Assembly: GCF_013019105.1 (NCBI RefSeq)
Contig: NZ_BLTE01000014.1
Span: 1 to 64,000, forward strand
Direction of reading: 5' to 3'
Origin: Fundidesulfovibrio magnetotacticus
GTDB lineage: Bacteria > Desulfobacterota > Desulfovibrionia > Desulfovibrionales > Desulfovibrionaceae
Length of the DNA stretch: 64,000 bases
Shown here one piece after another: positions 47,872-56,567 of this stretch (its first letter is position 1; each line of letters opens with the position of its first letter). Under the pieces are notes generated by a model. It was not told the DNA's origin and did no database searches. It saw only the letters and a list, made by a program, of their open reading frames with translations. The translations under genes and the position numbers were made by a program.

Positions 47872-48579
47872 ATGGCGGGCAGGACGGCGAAGCGGACGGC
47901 GGTGTTGCTGGCGGTGGCGGCGGGCATCGGAGCGTTCTTCTGGCTGGACGGGCCCAAGCACCTGAACCTGGAGGCCCTGAAGGCCTCGCGCCAGGGCTTG
48001 GCGGACCTCTACGCCGCGCGTCCGGTCCTGATGCTCGGGGGGTACTTTCTGCTCTACGTGGCGGTGGCCGGGCTGGCCCTGCCGGGAGCGGCGGTGCTCA
48101 CCCTGGCGGGGAGCGCGGTGTTCGGTTTCTGGGCGGGGCTGGCGGTGGTGTCGCTGGCATCAACGGCCGGGGCCTCGCTGGCCTGCCTGCTGGCCCGCTA
48201 CGTGCTGCGCGAGTGGGTGGCCGCGCGCTTTCCCCAGGCCCTGGACCGGGTGGACCGGGGCATGGCCGGGACCGGGGCGGGGGTCTGGTACCTCTTTTCG
48301 CTGCGCCTCGTGCCGGTGGTCCCGTTCTTCCTGATCAACCTGGCCATGGGGCTCACGGCCATGCCGCTGCGCACGTTCTGGTGGGTGTCGCAGCTGGGGA
48401 TGCTTCCGGGCACGGCGGTGTACGTGTTCGCCGGGGTGGAGCTTGGGCGCGTGAACACCCTGGGCGACGTGGTGTCGCCCGGGATGCTCGCCGCCTTGTG
48501 CCTGCTGGGGGTGTTCCCCCTGGTGGCCCGGTGGGCGCTTTCGCGGCTGGGGCGCGCGCGCGGCCGGGGCGCGGCCTGA
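47872..48579 (+). CDS. TVP38/TMEM64 (DedA-related) membrane protein
   Basis: A 235-residue protein with five to six TM helices and the VTT/SNARE-assoc core: LPGAAVLTLAGSAVFGFWAG, SLACLLARYVLREWVA, FSLRLVPVVPFFLINLAMGL, then GMLPGTAVYVFAG. These proteins are linked to lipid scramblase or undecaprenyl-phosphate handling activity; the precise role here is unknown. The ATG at 47872 follows GGAAAGGAG. It is divergent from the receiver-TPR gene. Confidence 0.85.
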   Translation: MAGRTAKRTAVLLAVAAGIGAFFWLDGPKHLNLEALKASRQGLADLYAARPVLMLGGYFLLYVAVAGLALPGAAVLTLAGSAVFGFWAGLAVVSLASTAGASLACLLARYVLREWVAARFPQALDRVDRGMAGTGAGVWYLFSLRLVPVVPFFLINLAMGLTAMPLRTFWWVSQLGMLPGTAVYVFAGVELGRVNTLGDVVSPGMLAALCLLGVFPLVARWALSRLGRARGRGAA

Positions 48580-48658
48580 TTCCACGCGCCAGTCTGTCGC
48601 CGGACGGCTCCCGCGCCCTGTCCAGGGTTTTCGGCCGGCCCCCCCCCGGGGGCGCGGG

Positions 48659-48925
48659 TTATTGGCCCGCGCCCGCCTGTTGCAGGCGGCGTTGCATCTC
48701 CAGGATGGTGCGGTCGAGAATTTCGCGCAGGCGCAGGGCGTTGGCCGGGGTGAGCACGATGCGGTTGCTCACGCGCACCTGGCCCTGGGTGGAGCGGTTC
48801 ACGTTGCCGAATTCCAGCACCACGTCGTCGGGTCCGGCGAAGACGGTGAAGAAGTCGCGGTAGTGGTATTCCAGGTCGGCCGGGGTCTGTATCTGCACCT
48901 GCTGGCTGGGATCGGCTGGGTTCAT
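48659..48925 (-). CDS. DUF3467 family protein
   Basis: An 88-residue protein with the DUF3467 pattern: YHYRDFFTVFAGPDDVVLEF, RVSNRIVLTPANALRLREIL. The family is small, cytoplasmic and of unknown function. The N-terminus is Gln/Pro-rich. The upstream sequence has no strong ribosome site. It is 55 bp from the stop of the hybrid kinase (48981) on the same strand, so it may be the distal gene of that transcript. Confidence 0.8.
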   Translation of the reverse strand: MNPADPSQQVQIQTPADLEYHYRDFFTVFAGPDDVVLEFGNVNRSTQGQVRVSNRIVLTPANALRLREILDRTILEMQRRLQQAGAGQ

Positions 48926-48980
48926 GGCTTGGGCCTTTCCGGGCGAGCCCGGGCTTTTGGCGCGCGGTGGCTGCCTGGTT

Positions 48981-50936
48981 TCAGTGCGTCCTGGCCGAGA
49001 GGGCCTTCTCGATGGCCAGGGCCAGGTCTTCGGCCTCGAAGGGTTTGGGGAGCAGGGCGTCCATGCCTTCGCGCAGCAGGCGGATGCGGTCGCGGTCGCT
49101 GGCGTAGGACGTGAAGGCGATGATGGGGATGTGGCGGTCCACGCCGGGCAGTTCGCCGTTGCGGACCATGCGCGTGGCGGTGATGCCGTCCATGACGGGC
49201 ATCTGGATGTCCATGAGCACCACGTCGCAGGCGTGGTCGCGCAGGGCCTTGAGGGCCTCTTGTCCGTCGGAGGCCTCCACCACGTGGTAGCCCATGCGGG
49301 CCAGCATGAGCCCGGCCATCACGCGGGTGACCTGCTCGTCCTCGGCCAGGAGCACGCGGGCGCCCGAGCAGCCCGGCGCGGGCGCGCGGGGGGCCGGGGA
49401 TGTCTCGGCGTGTTCGGACTGGGTCCAGAAGGATGCGGTGAAGTGGAAACGGCTGCCCTGTCCCGGCGCGCTGGTGACCCAGATGCGTCCCCCCAGCAGT
49501 TCCACCAGGCTGCGCGCGATGGCCAGCCCCATGCCCGCGCCGCTGCGGGTTTTCGTGCGGGTGTCCTCGGCCAGGGTGAAGCTCTCGAAGATGTGCGGGA
49601 GCTTGTCGGGGGTGATGCCCACGCCCGTGTCCTCCACCATGAAGAGCAGGCTCAGGCCGCCAGCGCAGGTGATGGCCCCCGGCTTGCGCAGGTGTTCCTC
49701 GTCCACGAGGCTCACGCTCAAGAGCACGCTGCCGCGTTCGGTGCAGGCAAGGGCGTTGGCCAGGAGGTTGGCCAGGATTTTGCGCAAGCGGAACTCGTCT
49801 CCGGTGACCATGCCGGGAATGCTCTCCTCGAATTCAACCAGCAGGTCCAGGTTCTTGAGGCGTGCCTGCACCTCGAAGCTGCGCGCCACGGAAGCCGCAG
49901 CCCGGCGCAGGTCGAAGGGCCGCATGACCGGCTGGAGCGCGTGGGAGCTGATGTCGGCCAGGTCCAGGAGCGAGTTCACGGACCTGAGCAGGCGTTCGCC
50001 CGATTCGCGCACGATGCCCCAGAGTTCGCGCTGCTCCTCGTCGAGAGCGTCGTCCTGGGAGAGCTGGACCGCGCCGAGGATGCCGTTGAGGGGAGTGCGC
50101 AGTTCGTGGCTCATGTTGGCCAGGAACTGGGTCTTGGCCTCGAAGGAGGCCTCGGCCCGCTGCCTGGCCTGGAGCAGGGCCTGCTCCATGTGCTTGCGGT
50201 CGGTGATGTCCTTGGAGAACGAGGCCAGGTGGGTCACGCGTCCTTCCTGGTCCAGTACGGGGTAGATGCTCACCCAGTAGGTGCGTCTCTGGCTGTTCTC
50301 CTCGTATTCCACCGGGGTGCGCGAGGCCAGGGCCTTTTCGGCCATGGCGCGCCGGAAGCGTGCGGCGTCGGGGTCCATGTGCCGGTAGAGGGACTTGCCG
50401 GTCAGCTCCTGGACGCTTTTGCCGCGCCGCCGCGCGGCCTCTTCGTTCATGAGCACGAAGCGGCCGTCTGGATCCAGGAGCACCACGGAGTCCTGCGTGG
50501 CGTTGAGCAGGGCCAGGGTGCGCTGCTGATCGTCGCGGCGGCTCTGCTCCAGTTCCACCCAGCGGGTCACGTCCTCGCGGATGACCACCACGCCGCCGGC
50601 CAGTCTGCCGCTCTTGATGCCGGAGGCCCGGATGGTCTGGTAGCCGGACTGGCCGCCGCTGAACTCGGCCGTGAAGAGCTTTTCGATGAAAACGTCCTTG
50701 CCCTCCAGGGCCGGACGCAGCACCTCGACGGCCCCGCTGCTGGCGATGCCCGGCAGGGAGAGCAGATGCCGGCCCAGGAAGAAGGTCCGGTCGTGCTGGC
50801 CGCGCGCGAAGTGCTGGAGGTGCCAGTCGTTGACGAAGCAGACGATGCCTTCGCGGTCCGCGTACATGATGGAGACAGGCGCTTTCTGCGCCAGCTCTTC
50901 GAATTCGCAGGGGATGTCAGAGAGAGGAGATGCCAC
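48981..50936 (-). CDS. Cytoplasmic PAS hybrid sensor histidine kinase
   Basis: A 651-residue kinase without TM segments: PAS (about 10-120), PAS (about 135-255), HisKA (SHELRTPLNGILGAVQLS), HATPase_c (NALACTERG, GAGMGLAIARSLVELLGG) and a C-terminal receiver (VLLAEDEQVTRVMAG; VLMDIQMPVMDG; LPKPF). Both PAS domains could bind a cofactor or small ligand. There is no adjacent response regulator, so the receiver probably relays to an Hpt protein. The ATG at 50936 is the only in-frame start near the PAS domain. Confidence 0.93.
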   Translation of the reverse strand: MASPLSDIPCEFEELAQKAPVSIMYADREGIVCFVNDWHLQHFARGQHDRTFFLGRHLLSLPGIASSGAVEVLRPALEGKDVFIEKLFTAEFSGGQSGYQTIRASGIKSGRLAGGVVVIREDVTRWVELEQSRRDDQQRTLALLNATQDSVVLLDPDGRFVLMNEEAARRRGKSVQELTGKSLYRHMDPDAARFRRAMAEKALASRTPVEYEENSQRRTYWVSIYPVLDQEGRVTHLASFSKDITDRKHMEQALLQARQRAEASFEAKTQFLANMSHELRTPLNGILGAVQLSQDDALDEEQRELWGIVRESGERLLRSVNSLLDLADISSHALQPVMRPFDLRRAAASVARSFEVQARLKNLDLLVEFEESIPGMVTGDEFRLRKILANLLANALACTERGSVLLSVSLVDEEHLRKPGAITCAGGLSLLFMVEDTGVGITPDKLPHIFESFTLAEDTRTKTRSGAGMGLAIARSLVELLGGRIWVTSAPGQGSRFHFTASFWTQSEHAETSPAPRAPAPGCSGARVLLAEDEQVTRVMAGLMLARMGYHVVEASDGQEALKALRDHACDVVLMDIQMPVMDGITATRMVRNGELPGVDRHIPIIAFTSYASDRDRIRLLREGMDALLPKPFEAEDLALAIEKALSARTH

Positions 50937-51064
50937 GGACCACTCCAGACGCCGGATGGTGATACTGCTTGGAACCCGGCGAAGCCGGAAACGTTTTCAA
51001 GCAATACGGCAAGGCCGGATGCGAGTCCAGTCCGGCGCTCGTTGTTGTTGTCCCGTGTGACCGG

Positions 51065-51427
51065 TCAGCCTCCCGAGAGCTTGGCGGTGTGCCCCAGGGC
51101 CTTGAGCTCCTGGAGCAGGGCCTCGCGGTGGTCGCCCTGGATCTCGATCACGCCGTCCTTGACCGAGCCGCCCGTGCCCAGGCGCTGCTTGAGCTTCTTG
51201 GCCAGGGATTCCAGCCCGGCCTGATCCAGCGGCAGCCCTGTGACCAAGCACACGCCCTTGCCCTTGCGGCCCTTGGTCTGGCGCTGGATGCGCACTCCGG
51301 GGCCTGCCGGAGCCTTGGCCGGACGCGCGGCGGAGCAGGCGCAGGACTCGACGGGGCGGCGGCACTCCGGGCAGAGGCGGCCCTGTTCGGTGGAATAGAC
51401 GGGGCGGGAATCCTTTGCGTTACCCAT
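51065..51427 (-). CDS. SUI1/YciH-type translation initiation factor homologue
   Basis: A 120-residue protein with a zinc-knuckle-like N-terminus (RLCPECRRPVESCAC) and a SUI1/eIF1 domain (RKGKGVCLVTGLPLDQAGLE, LKQRLGTGGSVKDGVIEIQG; GTGG is the family core). Bacterial YciH proteins resemble eukaryotic eIF1 and can affect initiation fidelity in vitro. ATG at 51427 follows AAGGAG. The longer open frame upstream is a shadow. It is 128 bp upstream of the hybrid kinase on the same strand. Confidence 0.9.
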   Translation of the reverse strand: MGNAKDSRPVYSTEQGRLCPECRRPVESCACSAARPAKAPAGPGVRIQRQTKGRKGKGVCLVTGLPLDQAGLESLAKKLKQRLGTGGSVKDGVIEIQGDHREALLQELKALGHTAKLSGG

Positions 51428-51644
51428 GGGGGAAACTCCTTGGCGGGACGGGCGTCCGGGGGCGGGTCTACTCCAAAGGCCCGGCGCGGTAAACCGTCGC
51501 GCGGCAGGGGGGCGTTTGCCGTCGAAATTCCGGATGTCTTGCCAGGCAGGAGCCAATCCGTGTAGCCAGACGGTCGTCCCCGGGCGAAGAGCTTTGCGGA
51601 CGTCCCGCAACGGCCGGAGCGACGCGCGCGCAGGGGGGAGGGCG

Positions 51645-51851
51645 TCAGGCCGCGCCGTGCCCGGTCGTGTCCGGCCCGGGGTCGAACTTGGCCTCGAACT
51701 CGTCGCGGTCGCGGGTGCAGACGAAGTCCGGCCGGTCCTGGGGGCAGTAGACCACCACGGGGCGTCCGTCGCGGGCGTTGGTGCAGTCCACGGCCAGATG
51801 GAGCACGCGGTAGAGCTTGCCGTTTTTTCTGTTGCGGTACAGGGAGTGCAT
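51645..51851 (-). CDS. DUF1653-like small protein
   Basis: A 68-residue protein with the pattern LYRNRKNGKLYRVLHLAVDC and VVYCPQDRPDFVCTRDRDEF, similar in layout to DUF1653 (a short beta-rich fold of unknown function). Family assignment is from memory of the pattern and only moderately sure. Start is the ATG at 51851; the longer frame from 52031 has shadow-like composition. Confidence 0.6.
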   Translation of the reverse strand: MHSLYRNRKNGKLYRVLHLAVDCTNARDGRPVVVYCPQDRPDFVCTRDRDEFEAKFDPGPDTTGHGAA

Positions 51852-52033
51852 GACGCCAGGATGCGCCGGACCGGGGCGGGCGTCAAGGGCGTGGTGGCTG
51901 GAGCGGACCCCCCGCGAGCAAATGATGGCTGACCCCTTGCGGTCGGAGCATGACGTGCAACGAGGCAGGCAGGTAATCCAATCAACGCGCCGTCTGCTGT
52001 CATGACCGGCCAATCCATCGCCACGGAGCATTC

Positions 52034-52819
52034 ATGACCGAATCAGGCCAGGCAGGGTCCCGCCTTGCCACCAAGCGACGCTTCTCCTTCGCATCCGGCG
52101 TCAGCTTTGAGGCGCGCATTGATCCGCCGGACGGATTGGTGACGTTTGTCGATGTGCTGCCGGATATCTATTCGATATCGGACGAGCTGGTCTCCATGTC
52201 GGTCAAAGACCAGGCCGCCAGGGGGCAGCATGTTTCCTGCGCGAGAGGGTGCACGCTCTGCTGTAGACATCTGGTCGCCGTTTCCGACCACGAAGCAATT
52301 CTTCTCGCACACATCATCAACAACATGCTTGAAGGGGACGAGAAGCAGAGCCTGCTCAGGCGACTCGGCAAAATCGTCTCCATCCTGGAACGCACGGGCC
52401 TGCTGTCGGAGATGATCGACAGTCATGCGAACGCATTCGCGGACAGGGGGCGGATCATCAATGCTCAGCGAAGATACTGGGAGATGCAGATTCCGTGTCC
52501 ATTTCTTGTGTCGGATTCCTGCAGCATCTATCCCTACCGTCCCTTTCTCTGCAGGCAGTATCTTGTGAGCTCCCCGCCTGTCTCTTGCGAAGGAAGCTTC
52601 AAGGCGGACCATCTCGTCCGGAAAGTAACCGTAAAATACGACCTGGCGAGCGCAGCAGCCTCGTTCGACGGCTGTGAGGCCAAATCCACCATGGCGATCC
52701 CGTTGCCTGCGATCAATATCGTCAATGGCTTGCTGAGCAATTTCCGCAGGCCAAAAGCTCCCGCTGACGTCATGATCGCTGCTTTTCTCAGGCATGCCGA
52801 AACGCACTTTTCGGGATGA
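52034..52819 (+). CDS. YkgJ-like cysteine-cluster protein
   Basis: A 261-residue protein with the zinc/iron-chelating CxxxCxxCC motif (SCARGCTLCCRHLV) and a second cluster (CPFLVSDSCSIYPYRPFLCR) typical of YkgJ/UPF0153 proteins. It is longer than usual, with an added C-terminal helical region. Base composition is lower in GC and codon use more mixed than its neighbours, and it opens the 52-54.3 kb lower-GC patch, so it is probably acquired. ATG at 52034 follows GGAGC. Function of the family is unknown. Confidence 0.8.
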   Translation: MTESGQAGSRLATKRRFSFASGVSFEARIDPPDGLVTFVDVLPDIYSISDELVSMSVKDQAARGQHVSCARGCTLCCRHLVAVSDHEAILLAHIINNMLEGDEKQSLLRRLGKIVSILERTGLLSEMIDSHANAFADRGRIINAQRRYWEMQIPCPFLVSDSCSIYPYRPFLCRQYLVSSPPVSCEGSFKADHLVRKVTVKYDLASAAASFDGCEAKSTMAIPLPAINIVNGLLSNFRRPKAPADVMIAAFLRHAETHFSG

Positions 52820-52939
52820 CACCCTGAGACGGCATGCAGCCTTCCTGCGCTCCAAGACGAGGAACAGCCTACGTCCCCAAAGTCGGTTTGGTTGCTCCCT
52901 GCGCGCGCTGGCCGTTCAGCTGGCGCAACCGCCCATTAA

Positions 52940-53358
52940 ACCGGGGGCAGGATAGGAATCGCCCGGGCAATCCTGGAGGAACAACTGGCCTGGGCGGCGG
53001 CGGCCTTTTCCGACAGCCCTTATGTGTTCCCCGGCAGAGGCGGCGTACTAAGCATCGACTCCAGCGCCGTGGACCGAATCAAGGCGACCGCGCGGCTTCC
53101 CAAATCCTTCCGCATTCTTCACGGCCTGCGCCATCATTTCGCTGTGACCCTGGCCAACTCCGGAGAATTCACACTGGACATGATCGGTGAACTTCTTACA
53201 CACAAATCAACGGCCATGACCCGGCGCTACGGGCATTTCTCCCTGACGCCAAGACGCGAGCCAGCGACAAGGCTGCGGGATTGCTGGCCAGCCACGCAGG
53301 GCTTGACGCGAAGCCTGCCAGGGGCAAGAAGGTGGTCAAGACCGGGGGAGGGGAGTAA
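52940..53358 (+). pseudogene. Decayed tyrosine recombinase (phage integrase C-terminus)
   Basis: Only the last part of a tyrosine recombinase survives. In one frame: SDSPYVFPGRGG, then HGLRHHFAVTLAN (the H-x-x-R box), LLTHKSTAMTRRYGHF (the H/K and catalytic Tyr box, Tyr at 53228-53230). The first catalytic Arg and the whole N-terminal domain are missing, and no start precedes it (stop at 52937-52939). After FS the frame shifts by one base near 53243: the natural tail continues as DAKTRASDKAAGLLASHAGL to the TAA at 53356-53358. So it is 5'-truncated and frameshifted, and cannot be active. Confidence 0.85.
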
Positions 53359-53361
53359 CCA

Positions 53362-53628
53362 ATGCCCGTCATTTGCCGGTTCTATGGAGTCATTATCCGC
53401 ATGAATTACAACGAGAGCGGGCACCACACGCCTCATTTTCATGCGTACTACGGCAAGCACGTCGCCTCGATAGCTATTGACTCAGCCGCTGTCCTTGCTG
53501 GACAACTTCCGTTGCATGCGGAAAGATTTGTCCTGGAATGGGCCGCACTGCATCGGACGGAGCTTACGGACAACTGGCGACGGGCATCCATGCATGAATC
53601 CCTTTTGGCCATCGAGCCGTTGGAATAG
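53362..53628 (+). CDS. DUF4160 protein, probable toxin-antitoxin component
   Basis: An 88-residue protein with the DUF4160 pattern: VICRFYGVIIRMNYNESGHH, TPHFHAYYGKHVASIAIDSA. The ATG is 4 bases past the end of the relict integrase tail, and its ribosome site (GGGGAG) lies inside that tail. It is followed by a DUF2442 gene, its usual partner. The pair is widely distributed on mobile DNA and is suspected, but not firmly shown, to be a toxin-antitoxin module. Confidence 0.85.
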   Translation: MPVICRFYGVIIRMNYNESGHHTPHFHAYYGKHVASIAIDSAAVLAGQLPLHAERFVLEWAALHRTELTDNWRRASMHESLLAIEPLE

Positions 53629-53638
53629 GAGAAAAGCC

Positions 53639-53902
53639 ATGGTGGATCATCTCATTCAGGCGCGCGGCGTGCTGCATCTTGGCGGTTTCCGGCTTCGTGT
53701 GCTCTTCAGTGACGGCGCGGTTCGTGACGTGGACCTGGAAAAGGAACTCTGGGGGCCGGTGTTTGAGCCCCTGAAGGACGTGGCCTTTTTCGCCCAGGCC
53801 TATGTTGACTCCGAGACCTGGACGGTATGCTGGCCCAACGGGGCGGACATCGCCACGGACACCCTGTATGAAATCGGCGTCCCGGTGGCGGCAGCGGCGT
53901 AA
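53639..53902 (+). CDS. DUF2442 protein, partner of DUF4160
   Basis: An 87-residue protein matching DUF2442: LRVLFSDGAVRDVDLEKELW, GPVFEPLKDVAFFAQAYVDS, WTVCWPNGADIATDTLYEI. ATG at 53639 follows AGGAGAAAAGCC. 10 bp after the DUF4160 stop, so the two are co-transcribed. DUF2442 proteins are usually small DNA-binding-like or antitoxin-like proteins; the exact role is not known. Confidence 0.88.
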   Translation: MVDHLIQARGVLHLGGFRLRVLFSDGAVRDVDLEKELWGPVFEPLKDVAFFAQAYVDSETWTVCWPNGADIATDTLYEIGVPVAAAA

Positions 53903-53921
53903 GCCTACAAGAGAGAAACGC

Positions 53922-54167
53922 ATGGGCCCTGTTCGTGACTATGACGACACTCTGAAAAAGCTGCTGCACGACCCGGAACAGGCGGCGCACTACTTGCGGG
54001 CCGCCTTGGAGGAAGAGGACCCCCACGCCCTGGCCTTGGCGATCCAGGATGTGCTTCACGCCGTCCGGCCCGAGCCCGTGGAGGACGCCGAGACGGAGGC
54101 TCTGTGCCGTGCCCTGACCGGACTGAAACGCGCCGGGGTGTCCGTGGATTTCCTGGCCGGACGGTAG
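53922..54167 (+). CDS. Addiction-module-antidote-like protein lacking the HTH
   Basis: An 81-residue protein. The first half (DDTLKKLLHDPEQAAHYLRA, ALEEEDPHALALAIQDVL) matches the N-terminal module of HigA2/YbaQ-like antidote proteins, which normally continue into an HTH with a RESLYRAL-type recognition helix. Here the region after residue 45 is PEPVEDAETEALCRALTGLK followed by a short tail, so the canonical HTH is missing or replaced. ATG at 53922 follows GAGAGAAACGC (weak site). It completes a three-gene group with DUF4160 and DUF2442. Confidence 0.65.
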   Translation: MGPVRDYDDTLKKLLHDPEQAAHYLRAALEEEDPHALALAIQDVLHAVRPEPVEDAETEALCRALTGLKRAGVSVDFLAGR

Positions 54168-54291
54168 ACCGTGAGGAGTGCCAGCGGATTTGGTTGCCGC
54201 TCGCGTTTTGTGGGCGGAATACCGGAGGCGGCTCGATGAACCTTCTTCCATATGTGCTGTCTAGGTTTGGGTATCACTAGGGTGTCACAAG

Positions 54292-54322
54292 AAAAAAAGG
54301 CCGCAGTGCTTGCACTGCGGCC
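54292..54322 (-). terminator. Rho-independent terminator of tRNA-Ala
   Basis: GGCCGCAGTGC (54299-54309) and GCACTGCGGCC (54312-54322) form an 11-bp stem with a TT loop. On the minus strand it is followed by a run of seven T (54292-54298). Confidence 0.9.
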
Positions 54323-54330
54323 CTTGTTTT

Positions 54331-54406
54331 TGGTGGAGGCGATGAGGATCGAACTCACGACCTCAGCGTTGCGAACGCTGCGCTCTCCCAGCTGAGCTAC
54401 GCCCCC
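54331..54406 (-). tRNA. tRNA-Ala (CGC)
   Basis: A 76-nt cloverleaf with encoded 3' CCA. The anticodon stem CAGCG/CGCTG encloses TTCGCAA, giving anticodon CGC (reads GCG codons). The acceptor stem contains the G3-U70 wobble pair that is the main alanine identity element. It has its own promoter and terminator. It borders the lower-GC patch with the decayed integrase, a common integration context. Confidence 0.95.
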
Positions 54407-54418
54407 GTGGAAACGTCG

Positions 54419-54447
54419 CCTTTATGCCTTTCGCGCGGCGCGGTCAA
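54419..54447 (-). promoter_or_regulatory. Sigma-70 promoter of tRNA-Ala
   Basis: On the minus strand TTGACC (54442-54447), 17-bp spacer, TAAAGG (54419-54424), with start about 54412. The -35 overlaps the stop region of the glycosyltransferase gene (54444-54446). Confidence 0.55.
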
Positions 54448-55916
54448 GGGATTATCCGCTCCAGCATGGCCGCAACCCGGCGGCGGTAGGTGTGCTCCCG
54501 GGCGATCAGCTCCCGCCAGGCCGGGGTCAATTCGTCCCGGCGGCGCGTCAGGGCTCCGATCCGGTCCGGAATTTCGCCCGGCGACGCGAAGCGCATGGGC
54601 TCAGTCAGTTCCCGGGGGAAGATCGAGAGGCCGGGCGTGGCGTCCGAGAGCAGGAGCCCCCCGGCCGCCCACACGTCGAAGTGCCGCTGCGTGAGCCCGT
54701 GGGGCAATAGCGGGCTCGTGGGGCCCAGCACGCAGCGCGCCGAGGCGTACATCCCGGCCAGGGGGCCGTAGTAGTCCACGGGCGGGCGCAGCTCGAAGGG
54801 CGCGTCCACCAGGGTTTTCCAGTCCGCGTCGCCGTACGCCACGAGGCGTCCGGCCCGGGCGGCGTGCGCGAGCACCGTGGCCCGCCAGGCGCGCCCGCAC
54901 TCCTCGGCCCCAAGGCCGGGACGCCGTGCCGCCCGGCCCGGCCAGAGCGTCTCCACGCCCAGTTCTCGCGCCCACCATGCGAAATCCGGCCGCTCCCCGG
55001 CGGCGAACATCTCCCGCGCGCGCTCCAGAAGCTCCGGCGGCACGCTCACGCCCGAAAAGAAGAGCCCCTTGTCCGGGAAGGCGCTGCGCCCCACGAAGAG
55101 CAGGGCGTCGGAGAGTTCCGGCGCGTCGGGCGCGGCCCGGAAGAAGTCCGGGTTGGCTGCCAGGGGCAGGTGGTGCACGCTCAATGCCCCGTGGGCCTTC
55201 AGAGGCTCCACGAACCAGGAATCCGTGACAAAAAGGTGCAGGGAACGCCACTGCACGGTTTTGAGCCCCGACAGGGCGTGGAAGGGGTTGTCCACCAGCC
55301 AGGCCGCCACGGGAACCCCGGCGCGCGCCAGCAGGGCGTGCTCCAGGCCGTAGGCCCCCTTGCCCCGGAAATTCACCGAGACGAACACGTCGGGCCTGCC
55401 CTGTGCCAGCAGCGCCGCCACGCCGCCCTCCGGCACGTCCAGCACCTCGTAGCCCTCCTGGGCCAGGGCCTGGGAGAGTTCGCGCGCGATAAGGCCGTCT
55501 CGCGAGCCGGGCACCACGGCCGTTCGGCCGGAGCGACGGGGCAGGGCGTCCGGCCTGGGCAGGGCCAGGGCTGCCAGCACCGGGCTCCAGAAGGAGGGGA
55601 AAAGCCGGGCCGAGCCCTCGTGCACCAGCACACCGGAGGCCGTCGCGGGGTCGAAGGCCTCCAGCCGCGTCCAGCCCCGGGGCACGTGGGATGCCAGCCA
55701 GTCGCGCCCGGTCTGTTGGAGGAAGGCCGGGCATTCCAGCCAGGCCACGCGCGCCCCCGGGGGGAGCTTGGCGGCCAGGGATGCCGGGTCCGGCCCCAGG
55801 CCCAGCACGGTCCAGTCGTTTCTGACGGCGGGGCGCGCCAGGGCGTGGCCGGGCTGGAGGGTCTTGGCCTGGCCCAACTCGTCGGTCAGGCGCAGGCGCG
55901 GGGGAGGGCTTGGCAT
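54444..55916 (-). CDS. CgeB-like glycosyltransferase
   Basis: A 490-residue protein with a GT-B layout. The N-terminal domain contains [20 protein letters not shown], and the C-terminal part has the spore-maturation CgeB/glycosyl-transferase motifs: [40 protein letters not shown] and a C-terminal helix with RERTYRRR-like character. No TM segment. Sugar donor and acceptor are unknown; protein or envelope glycosylation is likely. The ATG at 55916 follows AAAGG at 9 bases. It is divergent from rlmE. Confidence 0.8.
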   Translation of the reverse strand: MPSPPPRLRLTDELGQAKTLQPGHALARPAVRNDWTVLGLGPDPASLAAKLPPGARVAWLECPAFLQQTGRDWLASHVPRGWTRLEAFDPATASGVLVHEGSARLFPSFWSPVLAALALPRPDALPRRSGRTAVVPGSRDGLIARELSQALAQEGYEVLDVPEGGVAALLAQGRPDVFVSVNFRGKGAYGLEHALLARAGVPVAAWLVDNPFHALSGLKTVQWRSLHLFVTDSWFVEPLKAHGALSVHHLPLAANPDFFRAAPDAPELSDALLFVGRSAFPDKGLFFSGVSVPPELLERAREMFAAGERPDFAWWARELGVETLWPGRAARRPGLGAEECGRAWRATVLAHAARAGRLVAYGDADWKTLVDAPFELRPPVDYYGPLAGMYASARCVLGPTSPLLPHGLTQRHFDVWAAGGLLLSDATPGLSIFPRELTEPMRFASPGEIPDRIGALTRRRDELTPAWRELIAREHTYRRRVAAMLERIIP

Positions 55917-55955
55917 GGACGCGTGGCCTTTGGTAGAGGTACGGGCGGGGGGGCC

Positions 55956-56567
55956 ATGAAAAAACTGCACGATCACTACTTCCACCGGGCCAAGCAGGAG
56001 AACTATCCCGCGCGCTCGGTCTACAAGCTCCAGGAGATGGACGCCTCCTTCAAGTTGCTGCGCCCGGGCCTGAAGGTGCTGGACCTGGGCGCGGCCCCGG
56101 GCTCCTGGACGCTCTACGCGGCCAAGAAGGTGGGCCCCTCGGGCAGGGTGCTCGGGGTGGACCTGCAGGCCACCGACACGGCCTTCCCGGAGAACGCCAC
56201 GTTCCTCCAGGCCGACGCCTTCGACCCGGGGCCGGAGTTCGCGGCGCACCTGGAGCGCCTTGCGCCCGTCGACCTGGTGATCAGCGACATGGCCCCGCGC
56301 ACCACGGGCCAGCGCGTGACCGACCAGGCCCGCTCCCTGGAGCTGGTGGAGCAGGCGCTTGCCCTGGCCGGGTCTTGCCTGATACACGGCGGCCACTTCG
56401 TGGCCAAGGTGTTCATGGGGCCAGACGTCAAGGCGTTCACGGACTCCATGCGCGGGGCCTTTGAAAAGGTCAAGACCGCCAAACCCAAAAGCTCCCGCCC
56501 GGAGAGCTTCGAACAGTTCATCATAGGCCTTGGATTCAAAGGCCTTCCACATCACGCGGAGGAGTAG
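55956..56567 (+). CDS. rlmE: 23S rRNA 2'-O-ribose U2552 methyltransferase
   Basis: A 203-residue FtsJ-family protein of normal length. The SAM motif [16 protein letters not shown] and the catalytic K-D-K-E tetrad are recognisable: the N-terminal Lys in [10 protein letters not shown], Asp in DLVISDMAP, Lys in [10 protein letters not shown], and the C-terminal Glu region [12 protein letters not shown]. It modifies U2552 in the A loop and supports 50S assembly. It ends directly at the yebC start (TAG then ATG), an operon-like junction. Confidence 0.94.
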   Translation: MKKLHDHYFHRAKQENYPARSVYKLQEMDASFKLLRPGLKVLDLGAAPGSWTLYAAKKVGPSGRVLGVDLQATDTAFPENATFLQADAFDPGPEFAAHLERLAPVDLVISDMAPRTTGQRVTDQARSLELVEQALALAGSCLIHGGHFVAKVFMGPDVKAFTDSMRGAFEKVKTAKPKSSRPESFEQFIIGLGFKGLPHHAEE

